From assembly GCA_019455325.1 (NCBI GenBank), contig JACFMQ010000007.1:62001-126000 (forward strand): a DNA stretch of 64,000 bases, read 5' to 3'. The DNA is from Rhodocyclaceae bacterium (lineage in GTDB: Bacteria > Pseudomonadota > Gammaproteobacteria > Burkholderiales > Rhodocyclaceae). Under the pieces are notes generated by a model. The model was not told where the DNA came from and ran no database searches. It worked only from the letters and a program-made list of their open reading frames with translations. The translations under genes were made by a program, and so were the position numbers. How positions within the stretch are numbered: position 1 is the stretch's first letter; the number at the start of each line of letters is the position of its first letter. This document shows, in pieces, positions 1 to 8,847 of this stretch.

Positions 1-1565
1 TCGACGAAATCCTGCGTATGGCGCAGATAGACGTTGGCGCCGAGCACGCCGCCGCTGAGGTGCCGCTCCAGCCCGGCTTCGAGGTTGGCGATGCGCTCCG
101 GCTTCAGGTTCGGGTTGCCGCCGCGGTCCGGTTCCAGCGGCGTGTTGGCCGAGGCCGCGCGCGTGGCGACGGCGGTCAGTTCGTCCAGCTTGGGGAAGCG
201 GATGGCGCCGGAGAGCGAGGTGCGCGCGACCCAGCCGCTGACCGGCTCCCAGCGCAGCGCCAGCGCCGGATCGACGGCGCCGTGGCTGCGCCTGTCGCCG
301 TCGGTGTCGATGCTCATGCGCTCGCCGCGCAGGCCGAGGGTCGCCGTCAGATCGGAACGCAGCGCCCACTCGTCCTGGAGCCAGAGCGTCCACTGCCGTT
401 CGCTGCCGGAAAAGTCGGTGGCGCCGACCACGGCGCCGGCGAATCCCTGCCGGTCGTCGCGGCGGTGCCGGGCGAAATCGACGCCGGTCGACAGGAAGTG
501 CGTGCCGACGGCGCGGTCCAGGCGCAGCGCGGCGGAGAACTCGCGGTCCTCGCGGCGCTCGGCCTCGGTCCAGGCGCTGACGGCGCCGAGCGCGTCGCGC
601 GCCACGCGGTCGCGGTCGGCGGTGCGGCGGCCCTGCATGATGGCGGCGCGGCCCGAGAGCTTCGAGTCGCCCATGCGCATCTCTCCTTCGGCGCGTACCC
701 GGGCGATGCGGATGCCGCTGTCCTCGCGGTCGTCGCGCGCGCCGCCGTTGCCGTGGTCGATGTCCGTCGCGCGCTTGCCGTCGTTGCGGTAGTAGCTCGG
801 CCAGAGCGTCAGCAGGTCGGCCCCCCGCCGCCACGAGAGCCGCGGCGAGAAGATGAATTCGTTGATCGAGTAGTCGCCGCGCTCTCTTTCCCAATCGGCG
901 CCGCTCAGGGTGGAGTCGCGCCGCAGCGTGCGGTCGACCGGCATGCCGTGGCGGTTGACGGTGATCGGCACGATCCAGGAAAACCCGCCTTCGCCGCCGC
1001 CGCGGGTGAACGTCGTCTGCCCGTTCGCCTCCGAGCCGCGCTGGCCGGCGGCGAGCTTCACGGAGGTCGAGTCGCGCGCGACCGGCTGCTTCATCACGAG
1101 GTTCACCGTCACCGGCGCGGCGCCGCCGAATTCGGCCGAGCCGCCGCGCAGGATCTCGATGCGCTCCAGCTCGCCGGACGGCATCCGCCCGACCTGGGTC
1201 AGCGCGAAGCGCGCGTTGGCCGTCGGCCGCTCGCCGTTCACCAGGAACTGCACCGCGTCGCGGCTCATGCCGCGCGCGCGCGCGCCCATGCCGCCGTCGG
1301 CGCCGTGCTCGCCGGCCTCGATGCCGGGCAGCTTGCGGATCACCTCGCCGACCGTCAGGCCGCCGAGCGCCTCGATCTCGGCGCGGTCGATCACCGTTTT
1401 CTGCGATACCGCCTCGCGCTGCTCGGCGAGCGCGTCGGAGGTCGCCGTGACGGTGACCTCCTTCAACTGGGTCGGCGCCGGTTCGGCGGCGAGCGCCGGG
1501 GCGAGGAAAGAGCAAAGGGCGACTGCTTGCAGCGTGTTTTTCGTGTTCATAGGGTTGGAAGCCAT
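1..1565 (-). CDS. TonB-dependent outer-membrane receptor, 3' end outside window
   Basis: Outer-membrane beta-barrel receptor of the TonB-dependent family. The protein starts with a typical signal peptide ending in APALAAE, then a short TonB-box-like stretch (KEVTVTAT) and a plug domain (VIDRAEIEALGGLTVGEVI, then LERIEILRG). Long alternating barrel strands follow, and the C-terminus is cut by the window edge. Translation could begin at 1565 or at the in-frame ATG at 1550; neither has a strong Shine-Dalgarno. It lies on the same strand 150 bp downstream of the chelatase gene and probably belongs to the same iron/heme unit. The ligand cannot be read from the sequence. The plus-strand frame opposite it is a shadow. 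Confidence 0.85.
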   Translation of the reverse strand, partial: MASNPMNTKNTLQAVALCSFLAPALAAEPAPTQLKEVTVTATSDALAEQREAVSQKTVIDRAEIEALGGLTVGEVIRKLPGIEAGEHGADGGMGARARGMSRDAVQFLVNGERPTANARFALTQVGRMPSGELERIEILRGGSAEFGGAAPVTVNLVMKQPVARDSTSVKLAAGQRGSEANGQTTFTRGGGEGGFSWIVPITVNRHGMPVDRTLRRDSTLSGADWERERGDYSINEFIFSPRLSWRRGADLLTLWPSYYRNDGKRATDIDHGNGGARDDREDSGIRIARVRAEGEMRMGDSKLSGRAAIMQGRRTADRDRVARDALGAVSAWTEAERREDREFSAALRLDRAVGTHFLSTGVDFARHRRDDRQGFAGAVVGATDFSGSERQWTLWLQDEWALRSDLTATLGLRGERMSIDTDGDRRSHGAVDPALALRWEPVSGWVARTSLSGAIRFPKLDELTAVATRAASANTPLEPDRGGNPNLKPERIANLEAGLERHLSGGVLGANVYLRHTQDFV

Positions 1566-1717
1566 GGGTACTTTCGCCAGAAGACAAGCCATACCCGCGC
1601 TCCTCTCTCGCAAGGGGCGGGGCGGGCAACTCGCGCCCCCGCGTGCGGCGCTCGGGCTCGACGCGGGGACACCTCTCGATTTCGCGTTCATCATGCCAGT
1701 GGCCGGTGCTGCGGCGA

Positions 1718-4700
1718 TCACCCGGCGAACCGCCGCCCCTGCCGCCATGCGCCGGCGGCCGTGACGAACGAGAGCACCAGAATCACCGCCAGGGCCAGCG
1801 AGACGACCGGCGGCGGCGTCTCGACCTTGTCGAGGCGCATGCCTTCAATGATCGGCGGCGGCTCGCTCGGCACCGGCGGCGGCACCAGGTCGGCCGCCTG
1901 CTGCGGCCGCGTCGCCGGCAGCGAGGCGAGGAGCGCCGATAGGCCGAAGCCGGGGGCGACGAATTCCTTGAACGCCTGGTTGTCGGTGACCACGTCGTGG
2001 CGGCGGGCGAGGTCGTTGTAGCGCTCGCGCAGCTCGGCGAGCGTGCGCGGATCGGCCTGCCAGTAGCCCTGGCGCGCCGCTTCGACCATGCGCTCGATGG
2101 TCTGCGCCAGCGCGTGCGGGTTGTGCTTCTCGAACCACTCCCTGAGGCCGAGCTGGTGCTTGTCGCGCACGTAGACGTCGACGAACTCCTGCCACTGGTC
2201 GTCGCGCACGATCTCGCGGGCGACCATGGTCCAGCCGGAGAAGTTGTTCACGCCGTTGAGGACGTCCAGCGTGCCGGCGTAGCCTTCGTCCATCAGCCCC
2301 TTGATGTAGCCGGGGTGGAAGTTGCGCGTGGCCAGCTCCTTGGCGAGAAAGGCGTCGGCGCCTTCGACCTTGCCGCTGCCGGCGCCGCGCAGGTTGGAGA
2401 TGTACAGCTCCGGCGCCTTGCCGTCGAGATGGCGCACGGCGAGCCCGATGCCGCCGAGGTACTGGAAGGGATCGTCGGTGGTGAGCATGCCGTAGAGGTT
2501 CGAGGAGCGCGCCAGGATGGCGCCCTCGGTGCCCTTCAGGTGCTCGGCGTAGAGATTGATCTCGGCGCCCTTGCCGCCCGCTTCGTTCGTTGCGGCGGCA
2601 TTGCCCAGGGCGCCCTGGCTGCCCCAGTCGGCCTCGTCCGCGCCGTAGGCGAACTGCATGCGCGCCAGGTACAGGTTGGCCAGCTTGCGGTCGCCCTCGG
2701 CCTTGCCCTTCCAGGTGTCGGTGGCCAGCGCCGCGTCGTCCAGCCCGGTGGTGTAGGCGCCGGATTCGGAGGAGAACATGCGCGTCTCGGCGGCCTTCGT
2801 CGCCGCTGCCTCCGGCACGCCCTGCTTCATCAGCCGGGCGGCGATGGCGCGGCTGTTCTCGAACACCGGGTTGTCCGCCTCGTCGGCGCGGGCGGCGATC
2901 TGCACGGCCGTGGCGAGCTGCTTCATGGCGTTCGGGAAATGGTCGCGGTAGAGGCCGGTGGCCGAGAGCACGACGTCGACGCGCGGCCGGCCGAGCTTGT
3001 CGCGCGGCACCAGCTTGACGCCGGAGACGCGGCCGCCGGCATCCCACACCGGCTCGACGCCCATCATCCACAGCGCCTGCGCTTCGAGCAGCCCCTGATG
3101 GCGCATGGTCTCGATCGACCACAGCGAGAAGGCGAGTTTCTTCGGGAACTTGCCGGTTTTTGCCTTGTGCGTCGCGATCAGCGCCTCGGCCGCTTCCTTG
3201 CCCGCCGCCCAGGCCTGCTTGCTCGGTACGCGCGAGGGATCGAAGCCGTAGAGGTTGCGGCCGGTGGGCAGCGCGTCCGGGTTCTTCATCGGATCGCCGC
3301 CGTAGGAGGTCGGGATGTACTTCCCGGCGAGCCCCGTGATGAGGCCGTTCATCTCGCCGGCGGCGGCGAGCTGGCCGTACCAGGTCTTGCCCTGTTCGAA
3401 GCGTTCGGCCAGCTTCTCGTCGGCGGGCCTCGCCGTGCGGCCGTCCATCCAGTCGCGGAACAGCTTGAACGGCGGCGCCTCGACGGTCTTCTCGTAGCTG
3501 TCGACGAACATCTCGTCGAGCTCGCCGGCAGCGACGCCGGCGGCCTTGGCCGCGCTTTCCCAGAAGCCCTTGCCGAGCATCAGCAGCACGGTGCCCAGGC
3601 GGTGCGTCTCCTTCGGCGGCGTGGCGAAGGTGTGCAGGCCGAGCGGCTGCGCAGTCTGTGCGAGTTCGTGCAGGTGTACGTGCAGGGCGTCGACGAAGCC
3701 GCGGAAGTCGGCGTCGATCTTCGCCTCGTTCCAGCCCATGTCCTTGTCGATGCGCTCCTTCTTCACCGCCGCCTTGAGGTCGGTGGCGATCTTCAGCTTG
3801 ACCGCCCCTTCCTCCTGCGCGACCCAGGCGTGCAGCAGGTCGTGGATCTTCACCGTCGCCTCGTGCAGGCCGGCCGGCGCGAAGGCCGGCGTCTGGTGCG
3901 TGACGATGGTGGCGCGGCCGCGGCGCTTGGCCTGCATCGCCTCGCCGATGTTGTCGACGATGTACGGGTAGACCACCGGCACGTCGCCGATGGCGAGCAT
4001 CGGGTAGTCGGTCATCGAGAGACCGCGCTCCTTGCCCGGCAGCCATTCCTGCGAGCCGTGCGTGCCGTAGTGCACCAGCGCGTCGGCCTTGAGGCGCGTG
4101 CGCACCCACAGGTACTGCGCCAGGTAGTAGTGCGAGGGAATGGACTTGGTCGAGTGGTAGATCGCCTTTTCCTTGTCCTCCCATTTCTCGCCGCGCGGCG
4201 CCTGCGGCAGGAGGAAGATCTTGCCGGCGGCGAAGCGCGGGACGACGAAGTAGGAGGCGCCGCCCTCGCGGACGACCATCGCCGATTTCTCCGGCGCGCC
4301 CCAGCGTTCGGTGACCTCGCGCTGGACGGTTTCGGGCAGGGCGGAGAACCAGGCGCGGTATTCGGCGACCGGCAGCCGGTCGGCGAGGCCGTCGGCGAGG
4401 AGCGCCGGCAACTGGCCGTCGCGGTAGAAGGGCGCGAGCAGGCGCTGGAGCTTGCCGATCAGCGCCTCTTCCTCTTCCGGCTGCGCGTCGTAGCCGGCCT
4501 GGCGCAGGCCCTGCAGCGTCGCCGCCAGGCTCTTCGGCAGGTTGAGGAAGGAGGCGGAGAGGTTCTTTTCGCCCGACGGGTAGTTCCAGAACATCAGCGC
4601 GACCTTCTTGTCGGCGTTTGGCAGACGCTGCAGGCGCACCTGGTTGATCGCCTTGTTGACGACGGCGTCCGACTGCGCGCCGATCACCGTCACCGCGTCG

Positions 4701-5689
4701 TCGCCCTTGGTCTGTGCGCCGGCGACGACCGCGTCGGTGATGCCGGCGTATTCGCCCTGGGCGAGGAAGAAGGGCACGTCGATCAGCGGCACGCCCTGCG
4801 GGTCGGCGCGCCAGTCGGCCTCGTCGCCCTTGCGGTAGGAGAGCGCCTGCATGACCGGGATGCCGAGCGCCTCCAGCTCCTTGCGGCGCCCCTCCGGGTC
4901 GAGGACGATCTGCGTGTTGATGATGGCATCGGCGATGAGTTTGCCGTTCAGCCTGAGCAGGCCGCCCTGCGGCCCCATCACCGGTGCGTACCAGGCGAGC
5001 GGCACGGCGCCGGCGGCCTCGATGCGCGCGATCAGGTCGTCGATGAAGGCGGTCTGCTCGCTGCCGATATAGGTCTGGTGCACCGAGACGGCGATCACCG
5101 GCGGCTTCTTCGCCGGGTCGACCTGCTTCCAGCGCAGGTAGTCGGCGGTGTCGGCGAAGACGAGGCCGGGCGCCTGCGGGTGGTAGATCGCCGCCTTCGG
5201 AAAGACGATCGGCGCCGGGATGCCGTCCGTCGGCTGCCCCTTGCGCCAGGCGGCCAGCGTGCGGAAGAAGTTCTCGAAGTTCGGCCGCGCGCCGTTCACG
5301 TAATAGGCATGCAGGCGGTCGGCGATTTCCTTGGGGAAGCCCTCGGCCTTCGGCTTCGCGTCGTGCATCCAGATGTGCGGCGCGGTGAGGCCGGGCAGCG
5401 CCTTGGCGACCTTGCCGCGCACCGCTTCCTGCAGGTGGTCGCGCGGCGCGTCGAAGAAGACGAAGTCGGCGCCCCGCCACAGCGAGGCGTCCTGGTCGGC
5501 CGGCAGTTTCTCGGCCTGCACGGAATCGACGGTGAAGCCGTGCGCCGCGCCGATCTCGGCGAGGCGGGTGAACTTGCCGTGCGGCACCGGGCTGATGGAG
5601 ACGAAGCGCACGGTGTCCGCCAGGGCGGTATTGAGGACAAGGGCGGAGGCGGCGAGCAGGACGTGGCGAAGCAATCGGGCAAAAGGCAT
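1718..5689 (-). CDS. Exported, membrane-anchored CobN/HmuS-family chelatase
   Basis: 1323-residue member of the CobN/BchH large-subunit chelatase family, which moves metal ions into or out of tetrapyrrole rings. The family core is clear around residues 535-600 (HYGTHGSQEWLPGKERGLS, then DNIGEAMQAKRRGRATIV). Unlike cytoplasmic CobN it begins with a signal peptide (LLAASALVLNTALAD, residues 10-25) and ends with one hydrophobic helix (about 1292-1312) followed by RQGRRF. The body should therefore sit in the periplasm with the tail in the inner membrane. No cobS, cobT or other B12-synthesis gene is nearby; the upstream gene is a heme-type receptor. This matches the architecture and context reported for HmuS of Bacteroidota heme operons, a CobN relative that releases iron from heme. 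Function here is inferred; automated pipelines would probably call it cobaltochelatase CobN. Confidence 0.85.
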   Translation of the reverse strand: MPFARLLRHVLLAASALVLNTALADTVRFVSISPVPHGKFTRLAEIGAAHGFTVDSVQAEKLPADQDASLWRGADFVFFDAPRDHLQEAVRGKVAKALPGLTAPHIWMHDAKPKAEGFPKEIADRLHAYYVNGARPNFENFFRTLAAWRKGQPTDGIPAPIVFPKAAIYHPQAPGLVFADTADYLRWKQVDPAKKPPVIAVSVHQTYIGSEQTAFIDDLIARIEAAGAVPLAWYAPVMGPQGGLLRLNGKLIADAIINTQIVLDPEGRRKELEALGIPVMQALSYRKGDEADWRADPQGVPLIDVPFFLAQGEYAGITDAVVAGAQTKGDDAVTVIGAQSDAVVNKAINQVRLQRLPNADKKVALMFWNYPSGEKNLSASFLNLPKSLAATLQGLRQAGYDAQPEEEEALIGKLQRLLAPFYRDGQLPALLADGLADRLPVAEYRAWFSALPETVQREVTERWGAPEKSAMVVREGGASYFVVPRFAAGKIFLLPQAPRGEKWEDKEKAIYHSTKSIPSHYYLAQYLWVRTRLKADALVHYGTHGSQEWLPGKERGLSMTDYPMLAIGDVPVVYPYIVDNIGEAMQAKRRGRATIVTHQTPAFAPAGLHEATVKIHDLLHAWVAQEEGAVKLKIATDLKAAVKKERIDKDMGWNEAKIDADFRGFVDALHVHLHELAQTAQPLGLHTFATPPKETHRLGTVLLMLGKGFWESAAKAAGVAAGELDEMFVDSYEKTVEAPPFKLFRDWMDGRTARPADEKLAERFEQGKTWYGQLAAAGEMNGLITGLAGKYIPTSYGGDPMKNPDALPTGRNLYGFDPSRVPSKQAWAAGKEAAEALIATHKAKTGKFPKKLAFSLWSIETMRHQGLLEAQALWMMGVEPVWDAGGRVSGVKLVPRDKLGRPRVDVVLSATGLYRDHFPNAMKQLATAVQIAARADEADNPVFENSRAIAARLMKQGVPEAAATKAAETRMFSSESGAYTTGLDDAALATDTWKGKAEGDRKLANLYLARMQFAYGADEADWGSQGALGNAAATNEAGGKGAEINLYAEHLKGTEGAILARSSNLYGMLTTDDPFQYLGGIGLAVRHLDGKAPELYISNLRGAGSGKVEGADAFLAKELATRNFHPGYIKGLMDEGYAGTLDVLNGVNNFSGWTMVAREIVRDDQWQEFVDVYVRDKHQLGLREWFEKHNPHALAQTIERMVEAARQGYWQADPRTLAELRERYNDLARRHDVVTDNQAFKEFVAPGFGLSALLASLPATRPQQAADLVPPPVPSEPPPIIEGMRLDKVETPPPVVSLALAVILVLSFVTAAGAWRQGRRFAG

Positions 5690-5714
5690 GGGACGTTGGC
5701 TTGCTGGTCGTGGA

Positions 5715-6008
5715 TCAATGCAGCGACTGGCTGGCGGCGGGCAGGGCGGCGGGATGGTCGTTCCGGTCGGCGTGATCAGGGTGGTCGGAAATGGCGAACT
5801 GAAGCTGCGCCCATTCGCGTTCGAGGCGGGCGGCGAGCTGCTTGAGCGGCGGCGACATCTCGTCGTCGGGGTAATGCTGCAGGAGCGCCAGGCTGCGCCG
5901 GATGCGGCCGGCCAGCCGCGGGCAGCCGAGGCAGGAAAAGCGCGTCATCATCGACATCAGCGCGGCGACGAGGGCCGTCGGGTCGGGTAATCGGGGTCGC
6001 GGATCCAT
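5715..6008 (-). CDS. Small CxxC protein between heme receptor and chelatase
   Basis: 97-residue protein that I do not recognise. A good ribosome binding site (AAAGGAG, about 5 nt before the ATG) and a gap of only 25 bp to the chelatase start support it as real and co-translated. The sequence has a SCLGCPRLAGRIRRSL segment (CxxC followed by a basic helix) around residues 25-41, then an amphipathic acidic/basic helix (KQLAARLEREWAQLQ) and a polar His/Asp-containing tail. No signal peptide or membrane helix is obvious, so it is probably cytoplasmic. Its position between a heme receptor and a chelatase-like protein suggests a heme or iron-sulfur binding accessory, but that is inference from context only. 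Confidence 0.65.
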   Translation of the reverse strand: MDPRPRLPDPTALVAALMSMMTRFSCLGCPRLAGRIRRSLALLQHYPDDEMSPPLKQLAARLEREWAQLQFAISDHPDHADRNDHPAALPAASQSLH

Positions 6009-6029
6009 CGGGTCTCCTTTTGGTGAAAT

Positions 6030-6057
6030 GCCCCGGCACGCTCGCGCGTGCCGGGGC
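6030..6057 (-). terminator. Strong GC hairpin between receptor and small CxxC gene
   Basis: A perfect 12-bp inverted repeat (GCCCCGGCACGC and its complement around a TCGC loop) lies just after the receptor stop and before the small gene's ribosome binding site. No U-run follows on the minus strand, so it may be an attenuator or an mRNA-stabilising stem that lowers expression of the downstream genes relative to the receptor. Confidence 0.5.
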
Positions 6058-6083
6058 CTGTCTCCTTCTTCCTTCCGCAGGGC

Positions 6084-8558
6084 TTAGAAGTCGGCCTGGA
6101 AGGCGACGCGGAGGTTGCGGCCGGGCTGCGAGTAGTAATCGACGCCGGCCGTGGTGCTCAACACGCTCATGTGACGAATGTCGCTCCACACCCAGTACTT
6201 CTTGTCGAACACGTTGTTCAGCGCCACGGTCACGCGCGTATCGCGGCTCGGCTTGATCCAGGCGGCCAGATCGAACACGCCGTAGCCGGGGGTGCGGTAG
6301 TAGGAGGTGGTGCTGTCATCGACGCGCGACTTGCGCGCGGCGGCGCGCAGGCGGCTCTCCGCGCCCCAGGTGCCGGTGGCGTAGCTGACGCCGAGGCTGG
6401 CGCGCAGCGGGTCGACGCTGTTCAGCGGCTCGTTGGCGCCCTCGTCGGTGCCGTGCGCGTAGGCGATGGCACCGTCTGCCTGCCAGCCCGGCGCGAAGTC
6501 CCAACTGCCGCGCAGTTCCATACCGTAGATGCGAACCTTGCTCAGGTTCCGGGACTGGGAGGTGCCGTTGGCGAGGCCGGGGATGCAATCGGGGTCGGCC
6601 GGACAGTTGAGGTCTACCATGGTGATGAAGTCCTTGTAGCGGTTGTTGAACACCGCCACCTGTCCGTGCGTCTTCTCGCCCCTGGCGCGCAGCCCGAGTT
6701 CGAGACCGACGCTGGTTTCCGGCTTCAGATCCGGGTTCGGGATGACGCCGTAGCCGATGTTGATGTTGCGCAGGGACTGGTTGACCTCGCTGTAGTTCGG
6801 CGCGCGGAAGCCGCTGGCGATCTGGCCGTAGGTTGCCACCGCCGGCGTGAATTTCCACTGCCAGCCGAGCTTCGGCGAGATGCGGTCATAGGTCTGCGAA
6901 GAGGCCGTCCGACCGTTGGCAGTGAGCGATCCGGCAGCCAGCGCGTCCACATCCGGCTTGAGCCGGGACCAGTCGTAGCGGATGCCGGGGGTCAGCGTCA
7001 GGCGGTCGCCGAGGAAGCTGATTTCATCCTGCGCGAAGATGCCGAAGGTGTCCGTCGTGCCGTTCGGGAAGTAGCGCAGCGGGTATACCTCGCCATTGTT
7101 GTTCTTGGTGACGGTGCCGACGGGCGGCGGCGTCAGCGTGTTGACGCCGACCGGCCGCGGGAAGGCGCCGAAGGCGGCGGGGGGGATGCCGGCAAGGGTG
7201 GAGGTGAGGGTGATCGTCGTGTCGCTCTTCGTTTCGACTTCCTGGCGCATCAGGTCGGCGCCGTAGGTGAGGAGGTGCGAAACGCCGGCGAGCGTGAAGG
7301 CCGACTCCAGTTGAAGGTTGAGCGCGGTCTGCGTCTGCTCCATCTCGAACTTCTGATCCACGTCGCAGTTGGCGTTGGCCCAGCCGCGCGGGTCGAACGG
7401 CATCACGGCGGGCATGTACACGGGGCTGAAGGCGCCCGTTCCCCGCGCTGCACAGCCGGTGCCGCTGAAGTAATAGAGGGTTCTTTCGCGTTTCTGGTAG
7501 TTGTTGTTGTCGGTCTTCGTACTTTGATGCGACAGACGCGCCGTCAGCCGGTCGTAGAAGGCGCCGGTCGGCTTGTGCTCGTATTCGAGGCTGGCGCGCA
7601 GGCGCGAAGTTTCGTCATCGCCCTTCTGCGATGCGATCCGGTTGTATTCCGACTGATCCAGGCGAAGGATGTCCGATTCCGTCTGCTGGTAGCGGCCGTC
7701 CAGGGTCGCCGTCACGCGGTGGCCGGCGGCGGGCTTGAGGATCAGCTTGGCGATGCCGCCACGGTCGTTGCTGTGGAGTTCGTTGGGCTTGGTGCGATTC
7801 CCGGTGATGCGGCTGTTGGGGAGGGCGGGGCGTGTAGGGTCGGTAGAGGGGGTGCCGGTGCTGTGGCCCTCGTTGTCGAATTCATTGCTGCGGATTTGCG
7901 AATAGCCGAGCAGCAGTTCGGCGGCGTCGCCGCGCCAGGCGCCGATCACCGTGCCGGTCAGGCCGTCGTTGGCGCCCGTCCAGCTCCCCTTGAGGCGCAG
8001 GCCGGTGCGGGCGTCGCCGCGCAGGATGTCCGAGGGGTTCAGCGTCAGGTAGCCGACGACGCCGCCGAGCGCGTCCGAACCGTAGAGGCTGGAAGCCGGG
8101 CCGCGCACGATTTCGACCTGGCGCAGGAAGTCCGGCATCACCCCGAGCGGATTGTTCACCTGGAAGTTGGTCGGGCCGTAGGTGTAGAAATCGGCCATGC
8201 GCACACCGTCGACGGTCTGCACGATGCGGTTGTCCTCGATGCCGCGGATGTTTACCGACGCCGCACCGTGCCGGCGCAGGTCGCGGTTCATGACGATGTC
8301 CGGGTCGTCGCGGAAGAGGTCGGCTTCGTCCAGCGCCGGCCGGCGATCCATGTCCTCGCGCGTGACGGCGGTGACGGTCACCGGCAGGTCGTCGATGGCC
8401 GCTTCGCTGCGCGTGGCGGTGACGACGGTCTCGCGCATCTCCTGGTCGGCGGCGAAGGTCGGGGGGACGGCGACGGCGAGCGCTGCGGCCACGGCGGTGG
8501 CGAGCGGGCGAGGACGAACGGTGAACAAACGGCGCGTGCGTGCGCGAACGGTAGACAT
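6084..8558 (-). CDS. TonB-dependent heme/hemoglobin-type receptor
   Basis: 824-residue outer-membrane receptor that resembles the TonB heme / hemoglobin-transferrin-lactoferrin receptor group. It has a signal peptide (AAALAVAVPPTFAAD), a TonB box and plug (RETVVTATRSE, VEIVRGPASSLYGSDALGGVVGY), a long barrel (GYLTLNP, FRAPNYSEVNQS, NPDLKPETS), and a C-terminus typical of heme receptors (NNVFDKKYWVWSDIR, ending in F). An in-frame ATG lies 18 bp upstream, but the start at 8558 is chosen because AGGAGG lies 5 nt before it. A Fur-like site sits about 160 bp upstream. The small CxxC gene and the chelatase follow on the same strand. Heme as ligand is inferred from overall family resemblance; no residue-level proof is possible here. 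Confidence 0.85.
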   Translation of the reverse strand: MSTVRARTRRLFTVRPRPLATAVAAALAVAVPPTFAADQEMRETVVTATRSEAAIDDLPVTVTAVTREDMDRRPALDEADLFRDDPDIVMNRDLRRHGAASVNIRGIEDNRIVQTVDGVRMADFYTYGPTNFQVNNPLGVMPDFLRQVEIVRGPASSLYGSDALGGVVGYLTLNPSDILRGDARTGLRLKGSWTGANDGLTGTVIGAWRGDAAELLLGYSQIRSNEFDNEGHSTGTPSTDPTRPALPNSRITGNRTKPNELHSNDRGGIAKLILKPAAGHRVTATLDGRYQQTESDILRLDQSEYNRIASQKGDDETSRLRASLEYEHKPTGAFYDRLTARLSHQSTKTDNNNYQKRERTLYYFSGTGCAARGTGAFSPVYMPAVMPFDPRGWANANCDVDQKFEMEQTQTALNLQLESAFTLAGVSHLLTYGADLMRQEVETKSDTTITLTSTLAGIPPAAFGAFPRPVGVNTLTPPPVGTVTKNNNGEVYPLRYFPNGTTDTFGIFAQDEISFLGDRLTLTPGIRYDWSRLKPDVDALAAGSLTANGRTASSQTYDRISPKLGWQWKFTPAVATYGQIASGFRAPNYSEVNQSLRNINIGYGVIPNPDLKPETSVGLELGLRARGEKTHGQVAVFNNRYKDFITMVDLNCPADPDCIPGLANGTSQSRNLSKVRIYGMELRGSWDFAPGWQADGAIAYAHGTDEGANEPLNSVDPLRASLGVSYATGTWGAESRLRAAARKSRVDDSTTSYYRTPGYGVFDLAAWIKPSRDTRVTVALNNVFDKKYWVWSDIRHMSVLSTTAGVDYYSQPGRNLRVAFQADF

Positions 8559-8718
8559 GCGGGCCTCCTGAGTCATACTTCTTCTCGGCTGGCTGGCGCG
8601 TGGCTGGCTGGCTTTGGTTGGTCGGTAAGAATCCGGCGCGACAACGGTGCCGCGCTCCGTTCTCGGGGGGCGCGGGGGCGGCTCCGATCCGCCTCCATCG
8701 CTCCGCCTGAGCGAAAAT

Positions 8719-8737
8719 GAGAACGGATCGCATTATA
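8719..8737 (-). promoter_or_regulatory. Fur-box-like operator upstream of heme receptor
   Basis: GAGAACGGATCGCATTATA matches about 11 of 19 positions of the classical Fur box. It is nearly identical to the site before the next receptor (10936-10954) and similar to the site at 16880-16898. Repetition of one pattern before three receptor genes is the main support. Confidence 0.55.
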
Positions 8738-8802
8738 CGGATGGCCGGTCTTTTCGCAAGCGCCGCGCGGTCCGCGACCGGGGGCGTGTTGCGCCGGCCC
8801 CA

Positions 8803-8837
8803 CACCTGCCGCCGGCGCGTGCGTCCGGCGGCAGGTG
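8803..8837 (-). terminator. Perfect 13-bp hairpin after catecholate-type receptor
   Basis: CACCTGCCGCCGG and its exact complement enclose a 9-nt loop, starting 11 bp past the stop codon of the receptor gene at 8848. No U-tract follows on the minus strand, so it is terminator-like rather than a textbook intrinsic terminator. It separates the two receptor units. Confidence 0.5.
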
Positions 8838-8847
8838 CGGCGGGCGG

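Noticed and set aside
1597-1624. Further copy of the palindromic element (CCTCTCTCGCAAGGGGCGGGG) upstream of the first receptor
   Set aside because: Only a half-match; the stem is incomplete, so I did not list it as a repeat.
1718-5689. Straight annotation as B12-synthesis cobaltochelatase CobN
   Set aside because: Signal peptide, C-terminal anchor, heme-receptor neighbours and absence of cobS/cobT argue against it, although the family match itself is sound.
1997-5845. Long plus-strand open frame of more than 1200 codons opposite the chelatase gene
   Set aside because: Composition is that of an antisense shadow in GC-rich DNA (runs of Arg/Ala/Gly/Val, no domains), while the minus strand encodes a clear chelatase.
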